From positions 124,001-188,000 of the forward strand of contig NZ_JABEQM010000002.1 in assembly GCF_014174155.1 (NCBI RefSeq): a DNA stretch of 64,000 bases, given 5' to 3'. Below, piece after piece: positions 52,107 through 61,282 of this stretch (positions within the stretch are counted from its first letter, which is position 1; every line of letters starts with the position of its first letter). This stretch comes from Gluconacetobacter tumulisoli. GTDB taxonomy: Bacteria > Pseudomonadota > Alphaproteobacteria > Acetobacterales > Acetobacteraceae. The notes beneath the pieces were generated by a model. It did no database searches. It was given only the letters and a program-made list of their open reading frames with translations, and was not told the DNA's origin. The position numbers and the translations under genes are program-made.

Positions 52107-53186
52107 ATGTCCGTCAATTTCATCGGCTATATCGGCTTCAACAACACGTCTGAAATCCATGGCGTCCGCAAGCGGGTGCTCGATCGAACCTATGTCGTGG
52201 ACGCCCTGCGCGCGCAGGAGGAGGGCGGCTTCGACCGCGTGCTCATCCCGTTCGGCTCCAATTCGCCGGAAAGCCAGATCGTCGCGGCCTATGGCGCGGC
52301 GCTGACGACGCGGCTCGGATTTCTTGTTGCCCACCGGCCGGGCTTCACGCAGCCGACATTGGCCGCGCGCCAGCTTGCGACGCTCGACCAGCTTTCCCAG
52401 GGGCGGGTCGCGGTGCATATCATCACCGGCGGCGCGGACGAGGAAATGGCGCGCGACGGCGATATCGGCACCACCAAGGCCGAACGCTACGCGCGATCCG
52501 ACGAATATCTGGCCATCCTGCGCCAGGAATGGTCCGCGAAGACGCCCTTCGATCATGATGGAAAATTCTATCATATCCGCCAGGCCAGCAGCGCGATCCA
52601 TCCCGAGAACCTGCCGGTCTTCTTCGGCGGCACCTCGGCGGAAGCCATCGACGTCGCCGGCCGCCATGCCGACGTCTACGCGACCTGGGGCGAGACGCTC
52701 GATGCGACGCGAGAGATCGTGGCGCGCGTCCGCGCATCGGCGGCCCGCCATGGCCGGCAGATCGGATTTTCGCTTTCGCTGCGCCCGGTGATCGCGGATA
52801 CCGAAGAAGCGGCCTGGAAACGTGCCGACGAGATCGTGGAGCGCGTGCGCGCCAGGCGCGAGGACGCCGGCCTGCCGACCAGCGGTCACCGCCCGCCCAA
52901 CGACGGATCGCGACGCCTGCTGGAAACCGCATCGTCCACGCGTCGCGACGCCAGGCTGTGGACCGGCGTCGCCCAACTGACGGGTGCCGCCGGCAACTCG
53001 ACCGGCCTGGTGGGCACGCCGGAACAGGTCGCCGATGCCCTTCTGGAATATCACAGGATCGGCATAGGAAATTTCCTTATCCGTGGATTCGATCCCCTGG
53101 CCGATGCCATCGCCTATGGCCGCGACCTGATCCCCCTGGTGCGCGAGAAGGTGGCCGCATCGGGCGACCTGGCCGCCGCCAGCTGA
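52107..53186 (+). CDS. LLM flavin monooxygenase, SsuD-like
   Basis: 359 aa. Alkanesulfonate-monooxygenase (SsuD) group: SVNFIGYIGFNNTSEIHG start, ARQLATLDQLSQGRVAVHII then TGGADEEMARDGD (FMN phosphate loop), PVFFGGTSAEAIDVAGRHAD, and the C-terminal FLIRGFDPLADAIAYGRDLI. Such enzymes use FMNH2 and oxygen to release sulfite from sulfonates. The reductase SsuE is not in the window. GAGGAA precedes the ATG, 24 bases after the receptor stop. Close paralog of the products at 54306 and 62952. A TauD-type gene follows. Confidence 0.92.
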   Translation: MSVNFIGYIGFNNTSEIHGVRKRVLDRTYVVDALRAQEEGGFDRVLIPFGSNSPESQIVAAYGAALTTRLGFLVAHRPGFTQPTLAARQLATLDQLSQGRVAVHIITGGADEEMARDGDIGTTKAERYARSDEYLAILRQEWSAKTPFDHDGKFYHIRQASSAIHPENLPVFFGGTSAEAIDVAGRHADVYATWGETLDATREIVARVRASAARHGRQIGFSLSLRPVIADTEEAAWKRADEIVERVRARREDAGLPTSGHRPPNDGSRRLLETASSTRRDARLWTGVAQLTGAAGNSTGLVGTPEQVADALLEYHRIGIGNFLIRGFDPLADAIAYGRDLIPLVREKVAASGDLAAAS

Positions 53187-53280
53187 TCACATCGCCACGC
53201 ACCAGCCGGCCGGCCGCCGGCGTCGGATTCAATGACGGTACGGACGATCGGGTCCGGCCGCACCAAGAGGAACTGTCATC

Positions 53281-54126
53281 ATGAATGCGATTACCAGACT
53301 GGGAAGCTTCACGATAACGCCGCTGCAGCCAACCATCGGGGCCGAGATCGGCGGGCTCGACCTGCGCGCGCCGATCACGGACGAGGTCCGGGACGCGCTG
53401 AAACAGGCGCTTCTGCGCCACAAGGTCCTGTTTTTCCGTGACCAGATCATCGACACCCATCAGCAGGCCGCGTTCGCGAACCGGTTCGGACCGCTCTATA
53501 CCCATCCCAGCACGCATCGCTCGCCCGCAATTCCTTCGGCACATGCGATTTCAGCCGAGGAATTCAAAACCTACGCCGCCGATTACGACACGCGGCGTCA
53601 GGGCTGGGACGCCTATCATACCGATACGAGCTGGCGCCTGGTGCCGACCTGGGGCGCGGTCCTGCGCGCGGTCAATTTGCCGGAACAGGGGGGCGACACG
53701 ATCTGGGTCGACGGCGCACGCGCGCTTGAAACATTGCCCGACGACGCCCGGGCACGACTGGAAGGCCTTCACGTCACGCATGATTTCGGCAGTTCGCTGA
53801 AGCGGGCAGGCCACGAATACCCGATCGTGGCGCACCCCGCGATCCGCACCCATCGCGAGACGGGGCAGAAGATCCTGTGGGTGAATTTCTCGCTGCGCCC
53901 GACGCTGATCGGTCTCGATATCGCGGAAAGCCGCGAATTGCTGACGATCGTCAGCGACCAGTATCGCCGGCCGGAAAACCAGGTGCGCTTCTCGTGGCGC
54001 CCCGGCTCGCTCGCCTTCTGGGACAATCGTGCCGCCGTCCATTACGCCGTACGCAATTACGGGGATTTTCCGCGCCTGCTCGAACGGATCCTGATCGCGG
54101 ACGAACCGCTTTACGCGGATCTCTGA
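53281..54126 (+). CDS. TauD/TfdA-type 2OG-Fe(II) dioxygenase
   Basis: 281 aa. Typical TauD length. The iron ligands are H113 and D115 (AYHTDTSW) and H254 (VHYAVRNYGDFPRLLERI), with the 2-oxoglutarate arginine at R265/R269. It hydroxylates the carbon next to sulfur or oxygen, releasing sulfite from taurine (TauD) or sulfate from alkyl sulfates (AtsK). Context (TonB receptor, LLM) fits either role. GAGGAACTGTCATC precedes the ATG. About 95 bases from the LLM gene upstream; probably the same transcript. Confidence 0.93.
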   Translation: MNAITRLGSFTITPLQPTIGAEIGGLDLRAPITDEVRDALKQALLRHKVLFFRDQIIDTHQQAAFANRFGPLYTHPSTHRSPAIPSAHAISAEEFKTYAADYDTRRQGWDAYHTDTSWRLVPTWGAVLRAVNLPEQGGDTIWVDGARALETLPDDARARLEGLHVTHDFGSSLKRAGHEYPIVAHPAIRTHRETGQKILWVNFSLRPTLIGLDIAESRELLTIVSDQYRRPENQVRFSWRPGSLAFWDNRAAVHYAVRNYGDFPRLLERILIADEPLYADL

Positions 54127-54196
54127 CGCCATGGCGGGGACGTGACCATGATACGCGGACACGTCGCCTGCCATTTTCCACTTCAGGGATGATGCT

Positions 54197-54209
54197 CTCA
54201 AGTCTTGAG
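54197..54209. promoter_or_regulatory. 13-base palindrome upstream of the LLM-SBP-TauD operon
   Basis: CTCAAGTCTTGAG, perfect about one central base, 97 bases before ATG 54306 and 71 bases after the TauD stop. Either a regulator site or a short terminator; no T-run supports the latter. Confidence 0.4.
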
Positions 54210-54305
54210 CAATCCCAAACCATCATATGAATTATATTTTCGCGACATGCGCCCTGTCTCCATAGTTAGGTTCCACGCCAGGACGTCAGGGTGGAGAAAC
54301 GCAAC

Positions 54306-55457
54306 ATGCCCGTGGAATTCATCGGCTATCTGACTGGCCGCAACCAGTCCGAAACCATTCCCGGCACCGGGCCGGTGGTCGATCCCGACTATATCGCGAC
54401 GACCGCCAGGGTGCATGAGGATGCCGGCTTCGACCGCGTACTGACGGCCTTTCATTCCAATTCCCCCGACAGCATCCTGATCGCCCAGCACGCGGCGTCG
54501 GTGACGCGGCGGCTCGGCCTGCTGGTGGCCCATCGGCCCGGCTTCGTGGCGCCGACCCTCGCCGCGCGGCAGTTCGCCACACTCGATCAGATCACGCGCG
54601 GACGCGTCGCCATCCACATCATCACCGGGGGGAACGATATCGAGCTCCAGGCCGACGGCGATCACACGACCAAGGTCGAGCGTTATGCCCGAACCGACGA
54701 ATATCTCGATATCGTCCGCAAGGAGTGGGTCAGCCAGAGGCCGTTCGACCATCAGGGACAATTCTACCGCGTCCATGGCGCGCAATCGCAAATCCATCCC
54801 TATCGGCCGACCGGGATTCCGATCTATTTCGGCGGCGTCTCCGACGAGGCCATCCGCGTCGCGGGACGCCATGCGGACGCCTATGCGCTGTGGGGCGAGA
54901 CTTATGACGAGGTCGCGAAGCTGATCGCCCGCGTCAGTGCCGCCGCAGCCGGAAATGGGCGCCCGGCGCCGCGCTTCTCGCTCTCGCTGCGGCCGATCCT
55001 TGCCGACACCGAAGACGCGGCGTGGGACCGGGCCCGGCAGATCCGCGCGCGCATCGTCGCCTTGCAGGGCGACGCGGTCCAGCCCGATGCGTCGGCCGCG
55101 CTCGATACGGCAGGCGCGCGTCCCTCCGCCCGGACCCTGCCGACGAACGAGGGCTCGCGCCGGCTGCAAAGACTGGTCGCGCGCGGCGAACGGCTGGACA
55201 CGCGCCTCTGGACCGGCGTTGCCGCCGTGACCGGAGGCCGCTGGAACTCCACCTCCCTGGTGGGCACGCCGGACCAGGTGGCCCAGGCGATGGACGCATA
55301 TTATCGGCTCGGCATCACGACGTTCCTGATTCGCGGATTCGACCCGATCAGCGACGCCGTGGCCTACGGCCGGGACCTGATCCCGCGCGTGCGCGCCCTC
55401 GCCGCCGCCGGGGACGCGGCCCGGGGCGCGACCACGATCAATCCGCACGCCGCATGA
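54306..55457 (+). CDS. LLM flavin monooxygenase, SsuD-like
   Basis: 383 aa. A close paralog of the product at 52107 and even closer to the one at 62952: PVEFIGYLTGRNQSETIPGT, then ARQFATLDQITRGRVAIHII, TGGNDIELQADGDHTTKVER, PIYFGGVSDEAIRVAGRHAD. The start at ATG 54306 follows GGTGGAGAAACGCAAC; a GTG at 54291 is an in-frame alternative. Ends with an ATGA overlap into the SBP gene (55454-55457), so it heads a coupled operon LLM-SBP-TauD. Likely releases sulfite from a sulfonate. Confidence 0.92.
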   Translation: MPVEFIGYLTGRNQSETIPGTGPVVDPDYIATTARVHEDAGFDRVLTAFHSNSPDSILIAQHAASVTRRLGLLVAHRPGFVAPTLAARQFATLDQITRGRVAIHIITGGNDIELQADGDHTTKVERYARTDEYLDIVRKEWVSQRPFDHQGQFYRVHGAQSQIHPYRPTGIPIYFGGVSDEAIRVAGRHADAYALWGETYDEVAKLIARVSAAAAGNGRPAPRFSLSLRPILADTEDAAWDRARQIRARIVALQGDAVQPDASAALDTAGARPSARTLPTNEGSRRLQRLVARGERLDTRLWTGVAAVTGGRWNSTSLVGTPDQVAQAMDAYYRLGITTFLIRGFDPISDAVAYGRDLIPRVRALAAAGDAARGATTINPHAA

Positions 55458-56419
55458 TCCCTGTCGGCCGGCGACGGCTCATCCAGGCCCTGGCGGCCGT
55501 CGCCTCGCCGATCCCGTCACGGGCATGGGCGGCAGGCGGCGTGCAGCCCGTTGCCATCAGCTACCAGCGCTCGTCGGCGGTGATGCTGGCGCTTCAGGCC
55601 AATCCCGACCTTGCCACGAAATTCGGCGCGTCGATGGCCCGCGTCGGCCTCGTGCCGCACTGGTATCAGTTTACGCATTTCCAGGATGCGATGATCAGCG
55701 ACAGCATCCAGATCCAGGGCGATTCCGCCGACGCCGTCCCGATCTTCGCCCAGGCGGCGCATGCGCCCCTGACCTATCTCGCGCAGGAAAGTCCTTCCCC
55801 CACGGCCGAGGCGCTGATCGTCCACGCGACGGACGGGATCGATACGATTGCAGGCCTGCGCGGAAAGCGCATCGCCGTCGCGCGCGGGTCGGGATGCCAT
55901 TACCTGCTCGTGCGTGTGCTGCGCGATGCCGGGCTGACGCCGGGCGACGTGCATATCTCCTTCCTGGAACCACCCCAGGCCGCTGCGGCGTTCGCGCAGA
56001 AATCCGTCGACGGCTGGGCCATCTGGGATCCGTTCCTCGCGGTGACGCAGGCCCGTATTCCCGTGCGCGTGCTCTGCGACGGGCGCGGCGTGACCGAGTA
56101 CTATCGGTTCTACATGATCGACAACGCCTTCGCGCTCGCCCATCCTGAAGCCGCCGACATCATGTACACAGCCCTGCGCGAGGCGTCGGACTGGCTCCGC
56201 GCCCATCCCGATGACGGCGCCCGCCTGCTTTCGCCCGCGTGGGGCAATATGCCGCAGGACATCGTCCGCACCATCACCAGCCGCCGCAGCCTGCATGTCG
56301 AGGCGATTACGCCGGCCGCACTCGCCGCTCAGCAGCGCATCGCCGATGCATTCACGACGCTGGGGCTGGTTCCCGGGCGGGTGGATATCAGCGCGATGCC
56401 GGTATGGCGCGCACCATGA
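55454..56419 (+). CDS. ABC-type substrate-binding protein, SsuA-like
   Basis: 321 aa. Signal peptide (MIPVGRRRLIQALAAVASPI, cleavage near SRAWA) and a type-2 periplasmic-binding fold similar to SsuA/TauA: VAISYQRSSAVMLALQANPD, DGIDTIAGLRGKRIAVARGS, EPPQAAAAFAQKSVDGWAIW, DPFLAVTQARIPV. It would present a sulfonate or sulfate ester to an ABC transporter. No permease or ATPase gene is adjacent. ATGA overlaps link it to the LLM before it and to the TauD-like gene after it. Confidence 0.88.
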   Translation: MIPVGRRRLIQALAAVASPIPSRAWAAGGVQPVAISYQRSSAVMLALQANPDLATKFGASMARVGLVPHWYQFTHFQDAMISDSIQIQGDSADAVPIFAQAAHAPLTYLAQESPSPTAEALIVHATDGIDTIAGLRGKRIAVARGSGCHYLLVRVLRDAGLTPGDVHISFLEPPQAAAAFAQKSVDGWAIWDPFLAVTQARIPVRVLCDGRGVTEYYRFYMIDNAFALAHPEAADIMYTALREASDWLRAHPDDGARLLSPAWGNMPQDIVRTITSRRSLHVEAITPAALAAQQRIADAFTTLGLVPGRVDISAMPVWRAP

Positions 56420-57339
56420 CGCACCCGCAGAACTTTCGTGCGGGCGATCCGGAACCGGCCGCCGCCCACGTCGCTCTGACCGACGCGGCGCTGGCCGAAC
56501 TGCGCGATCTTGCCCGCCGCCCGCACGCACGACCCGACCTGCCGGCCTGCCGGGCGACCATGGCACGGATACGGCGCCTTCTGCACGAAGGCCCCGGATT
56601 TGCCGTCCTCGGCACGCTCCCCCTCGACGGGATGACGCAGGACGCGGCCCGCGGACTGTTCCAGCGTCTCGCCACCATGGTGGCCCGGCCCGTCGCGCAG
56701 AAATTCACCGGCACCGCGATCTATGACGTGCACGACACCGGGCGCCATGCCCTGCCCGGCAGCGGCGTGCGGCCGGACCAGACCAACATCGAACTCAGCA
56801 TCCATAACGACAACGCCTACAACACGACACTGCCCGAGATCGTTGTTCTGCTGTGCCTGCGTCCCGCCGCCCGGGAAGAGGAAGGCTGGAACCGAGTCCT
56901 GAGCTTCGCGGCCCTGCACGAAGTTCTGGCCGCGCGGTTCCCCGCGTTGCTGCCGCGCCTGTATCGCCCCTTTCCCTTCGACCGGCAGCGCGAACATGCG
57001 CCGGACGAGTCCCCGATCCTGCACGCGCCGATTTTCGCACGCGAGGACGGGCGCCTGGTCACCCGGATGGGCCTGCATCAGATACGCTCGGGCTACGTGA
57101 TGACCGGCGAGACCATGAGCACGGAGACGCAGGCGGCACTCTCGGCGGTCACGCAAACACTCGCTGACCCATCGCTGGCCGTCGATCTGCGCCTGCGGGC
57201 GGGCGAGATGCTGTTCATCGCCAATCGCGCGATCGGGCACAGCCGCACCGGCTTCATCGACCCGCCGGACCGGGACCGAAAACGGCTGATGGTCCGCCTC
57301 TGGCTGCGCGACAGCGGATCGATAGCCTACGCGGGATAG
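56416..57339 (+). CDS. TauD/TfdA-type dioxygenase, divergent member
   Basis: 307 aa. It is further from TauD than the protein at 53281. Iron ligands: H130 and D132 (LSIHNDNAY); distal His in IANRAIGHSRTGF and the arginines in RKRLMVRLWLR. Resembles clavaminate-synthase-like/TauD relatives. Its ATG (56416) overlaps the SBP stop (ATGA), so it is made with the SBP and LLM. An ATG at 56404 is also in frame. Oxygenates a sulfur- or amine-bearing carbon by inference from the operon; the substrate is unknown. Confidence 0.85.
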   Translation: MTHPQNFRAGDPEPAAAHVALTDAALAELRDLARRPHARPDLPACRATMARIRRLLHEGPGFAVLGTLPLDGMTQDAARGLFQRLATMVARPVAQKFTGTAIYDVHDTGRHALPGSGVRPDQTNIELSIHNDNAYNTTLPEIVVLLCLRPAAREEEGWNRVLSFAALHEVLAARFPALLPRLYRPFPFDRQREHAPDESPILHAPIFAREDGRLVTRMGLHQIRSGYVMTGETMSTETQAALSAVTQTLADPSLAVDLRLRAGEMLFIANRAIGHSRTGFIDPPDRDRKRLMVRLWLRDSGSIAYAG

Positions 57340-57703
57340 AGCCCTGCCAGGCGGGAGCGCCCGCTTCCGGGGCAGGATGGCATTTCGCGCCGCGATCGCC
57401 AGTCCTCGCTGCGCCGCGGCCGGGGCCTCCCATCGACACCCGGAGGCACGCCCTTGCTGGCCGAGACCGGACTGAACGACTTTCCCTGTCGGGTGACGTT
57501 CGGCGCATTCAGTTCCGGCAACCTGATCGTCCAGGCAGGCGCCGGCTGGGGTGCCGGGGGTATGTATGGGACGCAGTTTCACCTGATTCCCTCTCTCCTG
57601 TCAGGTGAACATTATTCACACCATTATTTTTCGTGATTTAATTGTATCCCACGATCTTCACGGGCAAAGTTCCTGTCACCGACCGACAAAGAGTGTACTT
57701 GCC
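57340..57703. other. Intergenic stretch with inverted repeat
   Basis: About 360 bases, no gene seen. It contains an inverted repeat GGTGAA-cattA-TTCACACC-like element from 57604 and AT-rich sequence just before the SBP gene, the probable promoter of that gene. Confidence 0.45.
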
Positions 57704-58672
57704 ATGACCCCTGCCGCCCGCACCCCGTTCCGTCGCATCCTGGGCACTCTTGCCCTTCTGTGCCTCCCGCTTCTTTCGACGAGCGGCGCATCAGCCGCCC
57801 GGGCGGATGACGAACTGGTGGTCGCGGACCAGAAGGGGCAGCAGAAGGCGTTGCTGGAGGCCGCCGGGGCCGACCGGGACCTGCCCTATCGCATTCGCTG
57901 GGTCGAGTTCGAGGCCGCCGCTCCGCTGCTGCAGGCGCTGGGGGCCGGGGCGGTCGATACCGGCATCGCGGGCGACGGGCCATTCCTGTTCGCCTGGGGC
58001 GCGGGCCTGCCGGTCAAGGCCGCCCAGCTGATCCCGCCGCGCGGGGGCGGCCGGGCCACGGCGGTGGTGGTGTCGGCGGGATCGGCGATCCGCGGCCTGT
58101 CCGACCTGTCGGGCAGGCGGGTCGCGACCGGGCGCGGGTCCATCGGCCACCTGCTCCTGCTGCGCCTGATCCAGACGGGGGCGATCCCGGCGCCGGCACC
58201 GCGAATCGTATTCCTGGCCCCGGCCCAGGCCAAGGCGGCGCTGGATAGCGGCGGCATCGACGCCTGGTCGACGTGGGAACCCTATGTCTCGCTGGAAACG
58301 GTGCAGAATCACGGACACGTCCTGGCCGATGGCGCGGGCCTCATGCCGAACAACAGCTTCTTCGTCGCGACCGACGCCGCGCTGGCGCACAAGCACGCCG
58401 AACTGGCCGATTTCTATCGCCGCGTCGCCCGGGCCTATGCGTGGGGCGGCGGGCACCAGCAGGATTATGCCGCGCTTCTGGCGCGCCAGACCGGCCTGCC
58501 GCAGGCAGTCGCACAGGCGGTGGCGCAGAAGCTGATCGCCACCCCCGCCGCCATCGACGACACGGTCGTGCAGGCCGAGCGGACCACGCTGCAGACATAC
58601 CGCTCGGCCGGCTTCCTGTCCTCGGCCGGCCCGTTCGAGACGGCGTTCGACCGAAGCTTCACCCAGCCATGA
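57704..58672 (+). CDS. ABC-type substrate-binding protein, SsuA/TauA-like
   Basis: 322 aa. Signal peptide (RRILGTLALLCLPLLSTSGA, cleavage near SAARA), then the type-2 binding fold (RIRWVEFEAAAPLLQALGAG, AVVVSAGSAIRGLSDLSGRR, GIDAWSTWEPYVSLETVQNH). The SsuA-like DAWSTWEPY motif is clear. A second, distinct SBP for organosulfur compounds beside the one at 55454; no cognate permease in the window. Start at ATG 57704; the in-frame extension upstream (57605) is not protein-like. Confidence 0.88.
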   Translation: MTPAARTPFRRILGTLALLCLPLLSTSGASAARADDELVVADQKGQQKALLEAAGADRDLPYRIRWVEFEAAAPLLQALGAGAVDTGIAGDGPFLFAWGAGLPVKAAQLIPPRGGGRATAVVVSAGSAIRGLSDLSGRRVATGRGSIGHLLLLRLIQTGAIPAPAPRIVFLAPAQAKAALDSGGIDAWSTWEPYVSLETVQNHGHVLADGAGLMPNNSFFVATDAALAHKHAELADFYRRVARAYAWGGGHQQDYAALLARQTGLPQAVAQAVAQKLIATPAAIDDTVVQAERTTLQTYRSAGFLSSAGPFETAFDRSFTQP

Positions 58673-58781
58673 GGGGGCGCTCCCCGTCATGCCGCCGGCG
58701 TGCGGCCCCGGATTGAATTCATGAATTGCCTGTCGTTCGAACCCGCTCCACAATCCACGACCGTTCGCAGGTCAAAGGCAA

Positions 58782-59603
58782 ATGAAAGAGCCGATCATGA
58801 GCGGTCTTCCCTTGCAGGCCGGGCGCACGGCATTCGGTGGCAATCCGGACAGCTATGAGGCCGCACGCCCGCCCTACCCGGACGCCGTGTACGCGGCCCT
58901 GCGGGAACGATGCGTGATCGACGGCTCGCGCGTGTTCGAAATCGGGGCCGGGACGGGAAAAGCGACGTTTCCGATTCTGGTCGATCGGCCGGCACGGTTG
59001 ACAGCCATCGAACCCGATCCGCGCCTCGCCACGCATCTCGGCAATCTGGCCGACCGGAACTGGCCGATGCTGGAAATCGTGGCACATCCCTGGGAAGACG
59101 CGGTCCTGCCCGATAATGGCTATGATTTCGGCTTCGCGGCGACGGCCTTTCACTGGCTGCCTCAGGCACAAGCCTTGCGGAAGGTCTTTCAGACCCTCAG
59201 GTCCGGCGGCTGGTGGGCCGCCTGGTGGAACGTCTTCGGGGATCCGGACACGCCCGATGCATTCCATCAGCGCGTGGCCCCCCTGTTTCGAGGCCTGCGG
59301 AATTCGCCGGCATGGGAACCGGGACGGCGACCGTTCGCGCTCGATATCGATGCTCGGGTCGCCGATCTGAAACTGGCCGGCTTCGAACAGCCTGTCGTGG
59401 ATATTCTGCGCTGGACAATCAGCATGGACGCCGGCCAGGTCCGGGCGCTGGCGGCAACATTTTCGGAAGTGGTGAACGCGGAGGCGCCCGCACGGCAGAA
59501 GCTGCTGAACGCACTGGCCTCGGCGGTCGACGACGAGTTCGGCGGCCGGGTCGACAGAAACTTCGTCACGCCTTTGTACATGGCCCGCAGACCCGGCGGC
59601 TGA
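58782..59603 (+). CDS. Class I SAM-dependent methyltransferase
   Basis: 273 aa. SAM-binding motif I is VFEIGAGTGKATFPI; motif II/III region has TAIEPDPRLA and VLPDNGYDFGFAATAFHWLP. UbiE/Methyltransf_11-type. CAAAGG precedes ATG 58782; ATG 58797 is possible. It lies between the SBP and the rhodanese gene, opposite strand to the latter. Substrate unknown; thiol or sulfonate methylation could fit the setting, but that is conjecture. Confidence 0.85.
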   Translation: MKEPIMSGLPLQAGRTAFGGNPDSYEAARPPYPDAVYAALRERCVIDGSRVFEIGAGTGKATFPILVDRPARLTAIEPDPRLATHLGNLADRNWPMLEIVAHPWEDAVLPDNGYDFGFAATAFHWLPQAQALRKVFQTLRSGGWWAAWWNVFGDPDTPDAFHQRVAPLFRGLRNSPAWEPGRRPFALDIDARVADLKLAGFEQPVVDILRWTISMDAGQVRALAATFSEVVNAEAPARQKLLNALASAVDDEFGGRVDRNFVTPLYMARRPGG

Positions 59604-59677
59604 TGCCGCCGGGTCGATGACGGCATCCGGGCAGCCTGCGCCTTTCCCTCATCATGTTTCCCCGGCAGGCCCGTGCC

Positions 59678-61282
59678 TCACTCCAGCACGGAAAATCCGT
59701 GCGTTCCGTCGCGTTCCAGCTGCGCAACCAGGCCGAACTCCCAGTCCAGATACGCCTGCATGGCAGCGGCGGCATTGTCCGTACCCTCGTACGGACGCTT
59801 GTAGACATCCTCAGGACGCGAGAGCGCGCGCCCCGCGTCCAGGCCGGTTTCCAGCGCCTGGCCGGCCGCCTGCCATGCCGCCGTGCCGCCCTCCAGCACC
59901 CGCACGGACAGCCCCGCGCGCGCAAGCTCCGGCGCCGCCAGGCGGGCGGCGAGCCCGTCGGGCGAGGTCAGCACGATATCCGCCCCCTCCAGGCGCGGAT
60001 GCCCGGGCAGGTCGGGACGTATGGCGAACACGGCCCCCGGCACATGCCCCTTGCGGAAAGCCGGGCTGGCGGCAAGGTCGATCACCAGCGGCCCGCCCCC
60101 CGCCGCGCGTTCCGCAAGCAGCCCGGCCACGGACACAGGCTCGGACTCCGGCAGCGGGCCGGCCAGCAGCAGGGGCTCCGGACCGGTCGCACGCGGCAGG
60201 TCCGCCCAGTCGTCCAGCACATAGACCTCCCGCCAGCCGAGCTGCCGCAGCCAGTGGCCGGTCATGCGGGCACGCACGCCGTCATCGTCGGTCAGCACGA
60301 TGGTGCCGTGGCGCACGCCGATCCACTCGTCGGTCGCCTGCACCAGCTGGCCGCCCGGCGCCGAACGGAAGTCCGCGAGATGCCCGGCCGCGTATTCCTC
60401 GGGCGCGCGGACGTCGAGCCGATAGACCGTCCGGCCCGGATCGGCCTGGAACGCCGACAGCGCCGCCGGTCCGATCAACCGCACGCCGGTGCGCCGCGCC
60501 AGCGTCGCCGCCGCGTCGCGGGCCCGCGCCACGTTCGCGTGGGTGGGCGCCTCCCCGACCCGCGTCGCGCCATGGTCCAGTTCCAGTCCCGCCAGGGTCC
60601 AGCCGATGGTGCCGTTGCGCAGCGCGAAGACGGGGTTGGGAATGCCGGCATTGACCAGCGACTGCGCGCCGATGATCGATCGGGTGCGGCCGGCGCAGTT
60701 CACCACCACGGTGGTGGCGGCCGACGGCACGATGTCGCGCACCCGCAGGGCCAGCTCCCCGCCCGGCACGGACTGCCCGCCGGGGATGGACATGACGTGG
60801 TATTCGCTGAAGCGCCGCGCGTCGAGAATCACCAGGTCGTCGCCGCGCGCGATCCGCGCCTGCAGCTCCGGCGCCGGCAGCGACGGCGTGCGGCGGACAT
60901 GCTCGACCAGTTCGCCGAACGCCTTGGACGGCACGTTGACGTCGATGAAGATCTCGCCGCCCGACGCGCGCCAGCCGGCCAACCCGCCTTCCAGCACGCT
61001 GACATTGCCGTAGCCGAGTGCCGCGAAGACCGGCAGCGCACGCGCAACCCGGCCCTCCCCGTCGTCATAGAGCACGACCGGCGCGTCGCGGCGCGGGACC
61101 AGGCCCGCGATCCGTTCCTCGATCCGTCCCAGGGGCAGGTTGACGGCGAACAGCGGATGGGCCGCCGCGAACGGCCCCTCCTCGCGCAGGTCCAGCAGCG
61201 CGATCTCATCCCCCGCGCGCAGAAGGCGCCGCACGTCCTCGGAGGATGTGAGTGCGACGGGCCGCTCCGTCATGGCGTTCAT
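59678..61282 (-). CDS. Four-domain rhodanese-like protein
   Basis: 534 aa, built of four rhodanese folds (residues ~10-110, 135-245, 270-380, 390-495). Only the second has the active-site cysteine (C196 in VVVNCAGRTR); the equivalent positions in the others are Asp or Ser (LYDDGEG, LTDDDGV, LTSPDGL). Multi-domain rhodaneses transfer sulfane sulfur, with inactive domains serving binding or regulation. ATGA overlap with the CDO-like gene (61279-61282) couples them, as in CDO-rhodanese fusions known in Cupriavidus. Probably uses sulfur released by the dioxygenase. The C-terminus has ~40 extra residues. Confidence 0.9.
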   Translation of the reverse strand: MNAMTERPVALTSSEDVRRLLRAGDEIALLDLREEGPFAAAHPLFAVNLPLGRIEERIAGLVPRRDAPVVLYDDGEGRVARALPVFAALGYGNVSVLEGGLAGWRASGGEIFIDVNVPSKAFGELVEHVRRTPSLPAPELQARIARGDDLVILDARRFSEYHVMSIPGGQSVPGGELALRVRDIVPSAATTVVVNCAGRTRSIIGAQSLVNAGIPNPVFALRNGTIGWTLAGLELDHGATRVGEAPTHANVARARDAAATLARRTGVRLIGPAALSAFQADPGRTVYRLDVRAPEEYAAGHLADFRSAPGGQLVQATDEWIGVRHGTIVLTDDDGVRARMTGHWLRQLGWREVYVLDDWADLPRATGPEPLLLAGPLPESEPVSVAGLLAERAAGGGPLVIDLAASPAFRKGHVPGAVFAIRPDLPGHPRLEGADIVLTSPDGLAARLAAPELARAGLSVRVLEGGTAAWQAAGQALETGLDAGRALSRPEDVYKRPYEGTDNAAAAMQAYLDWEFGLVAQLERDGTHGFSVLE

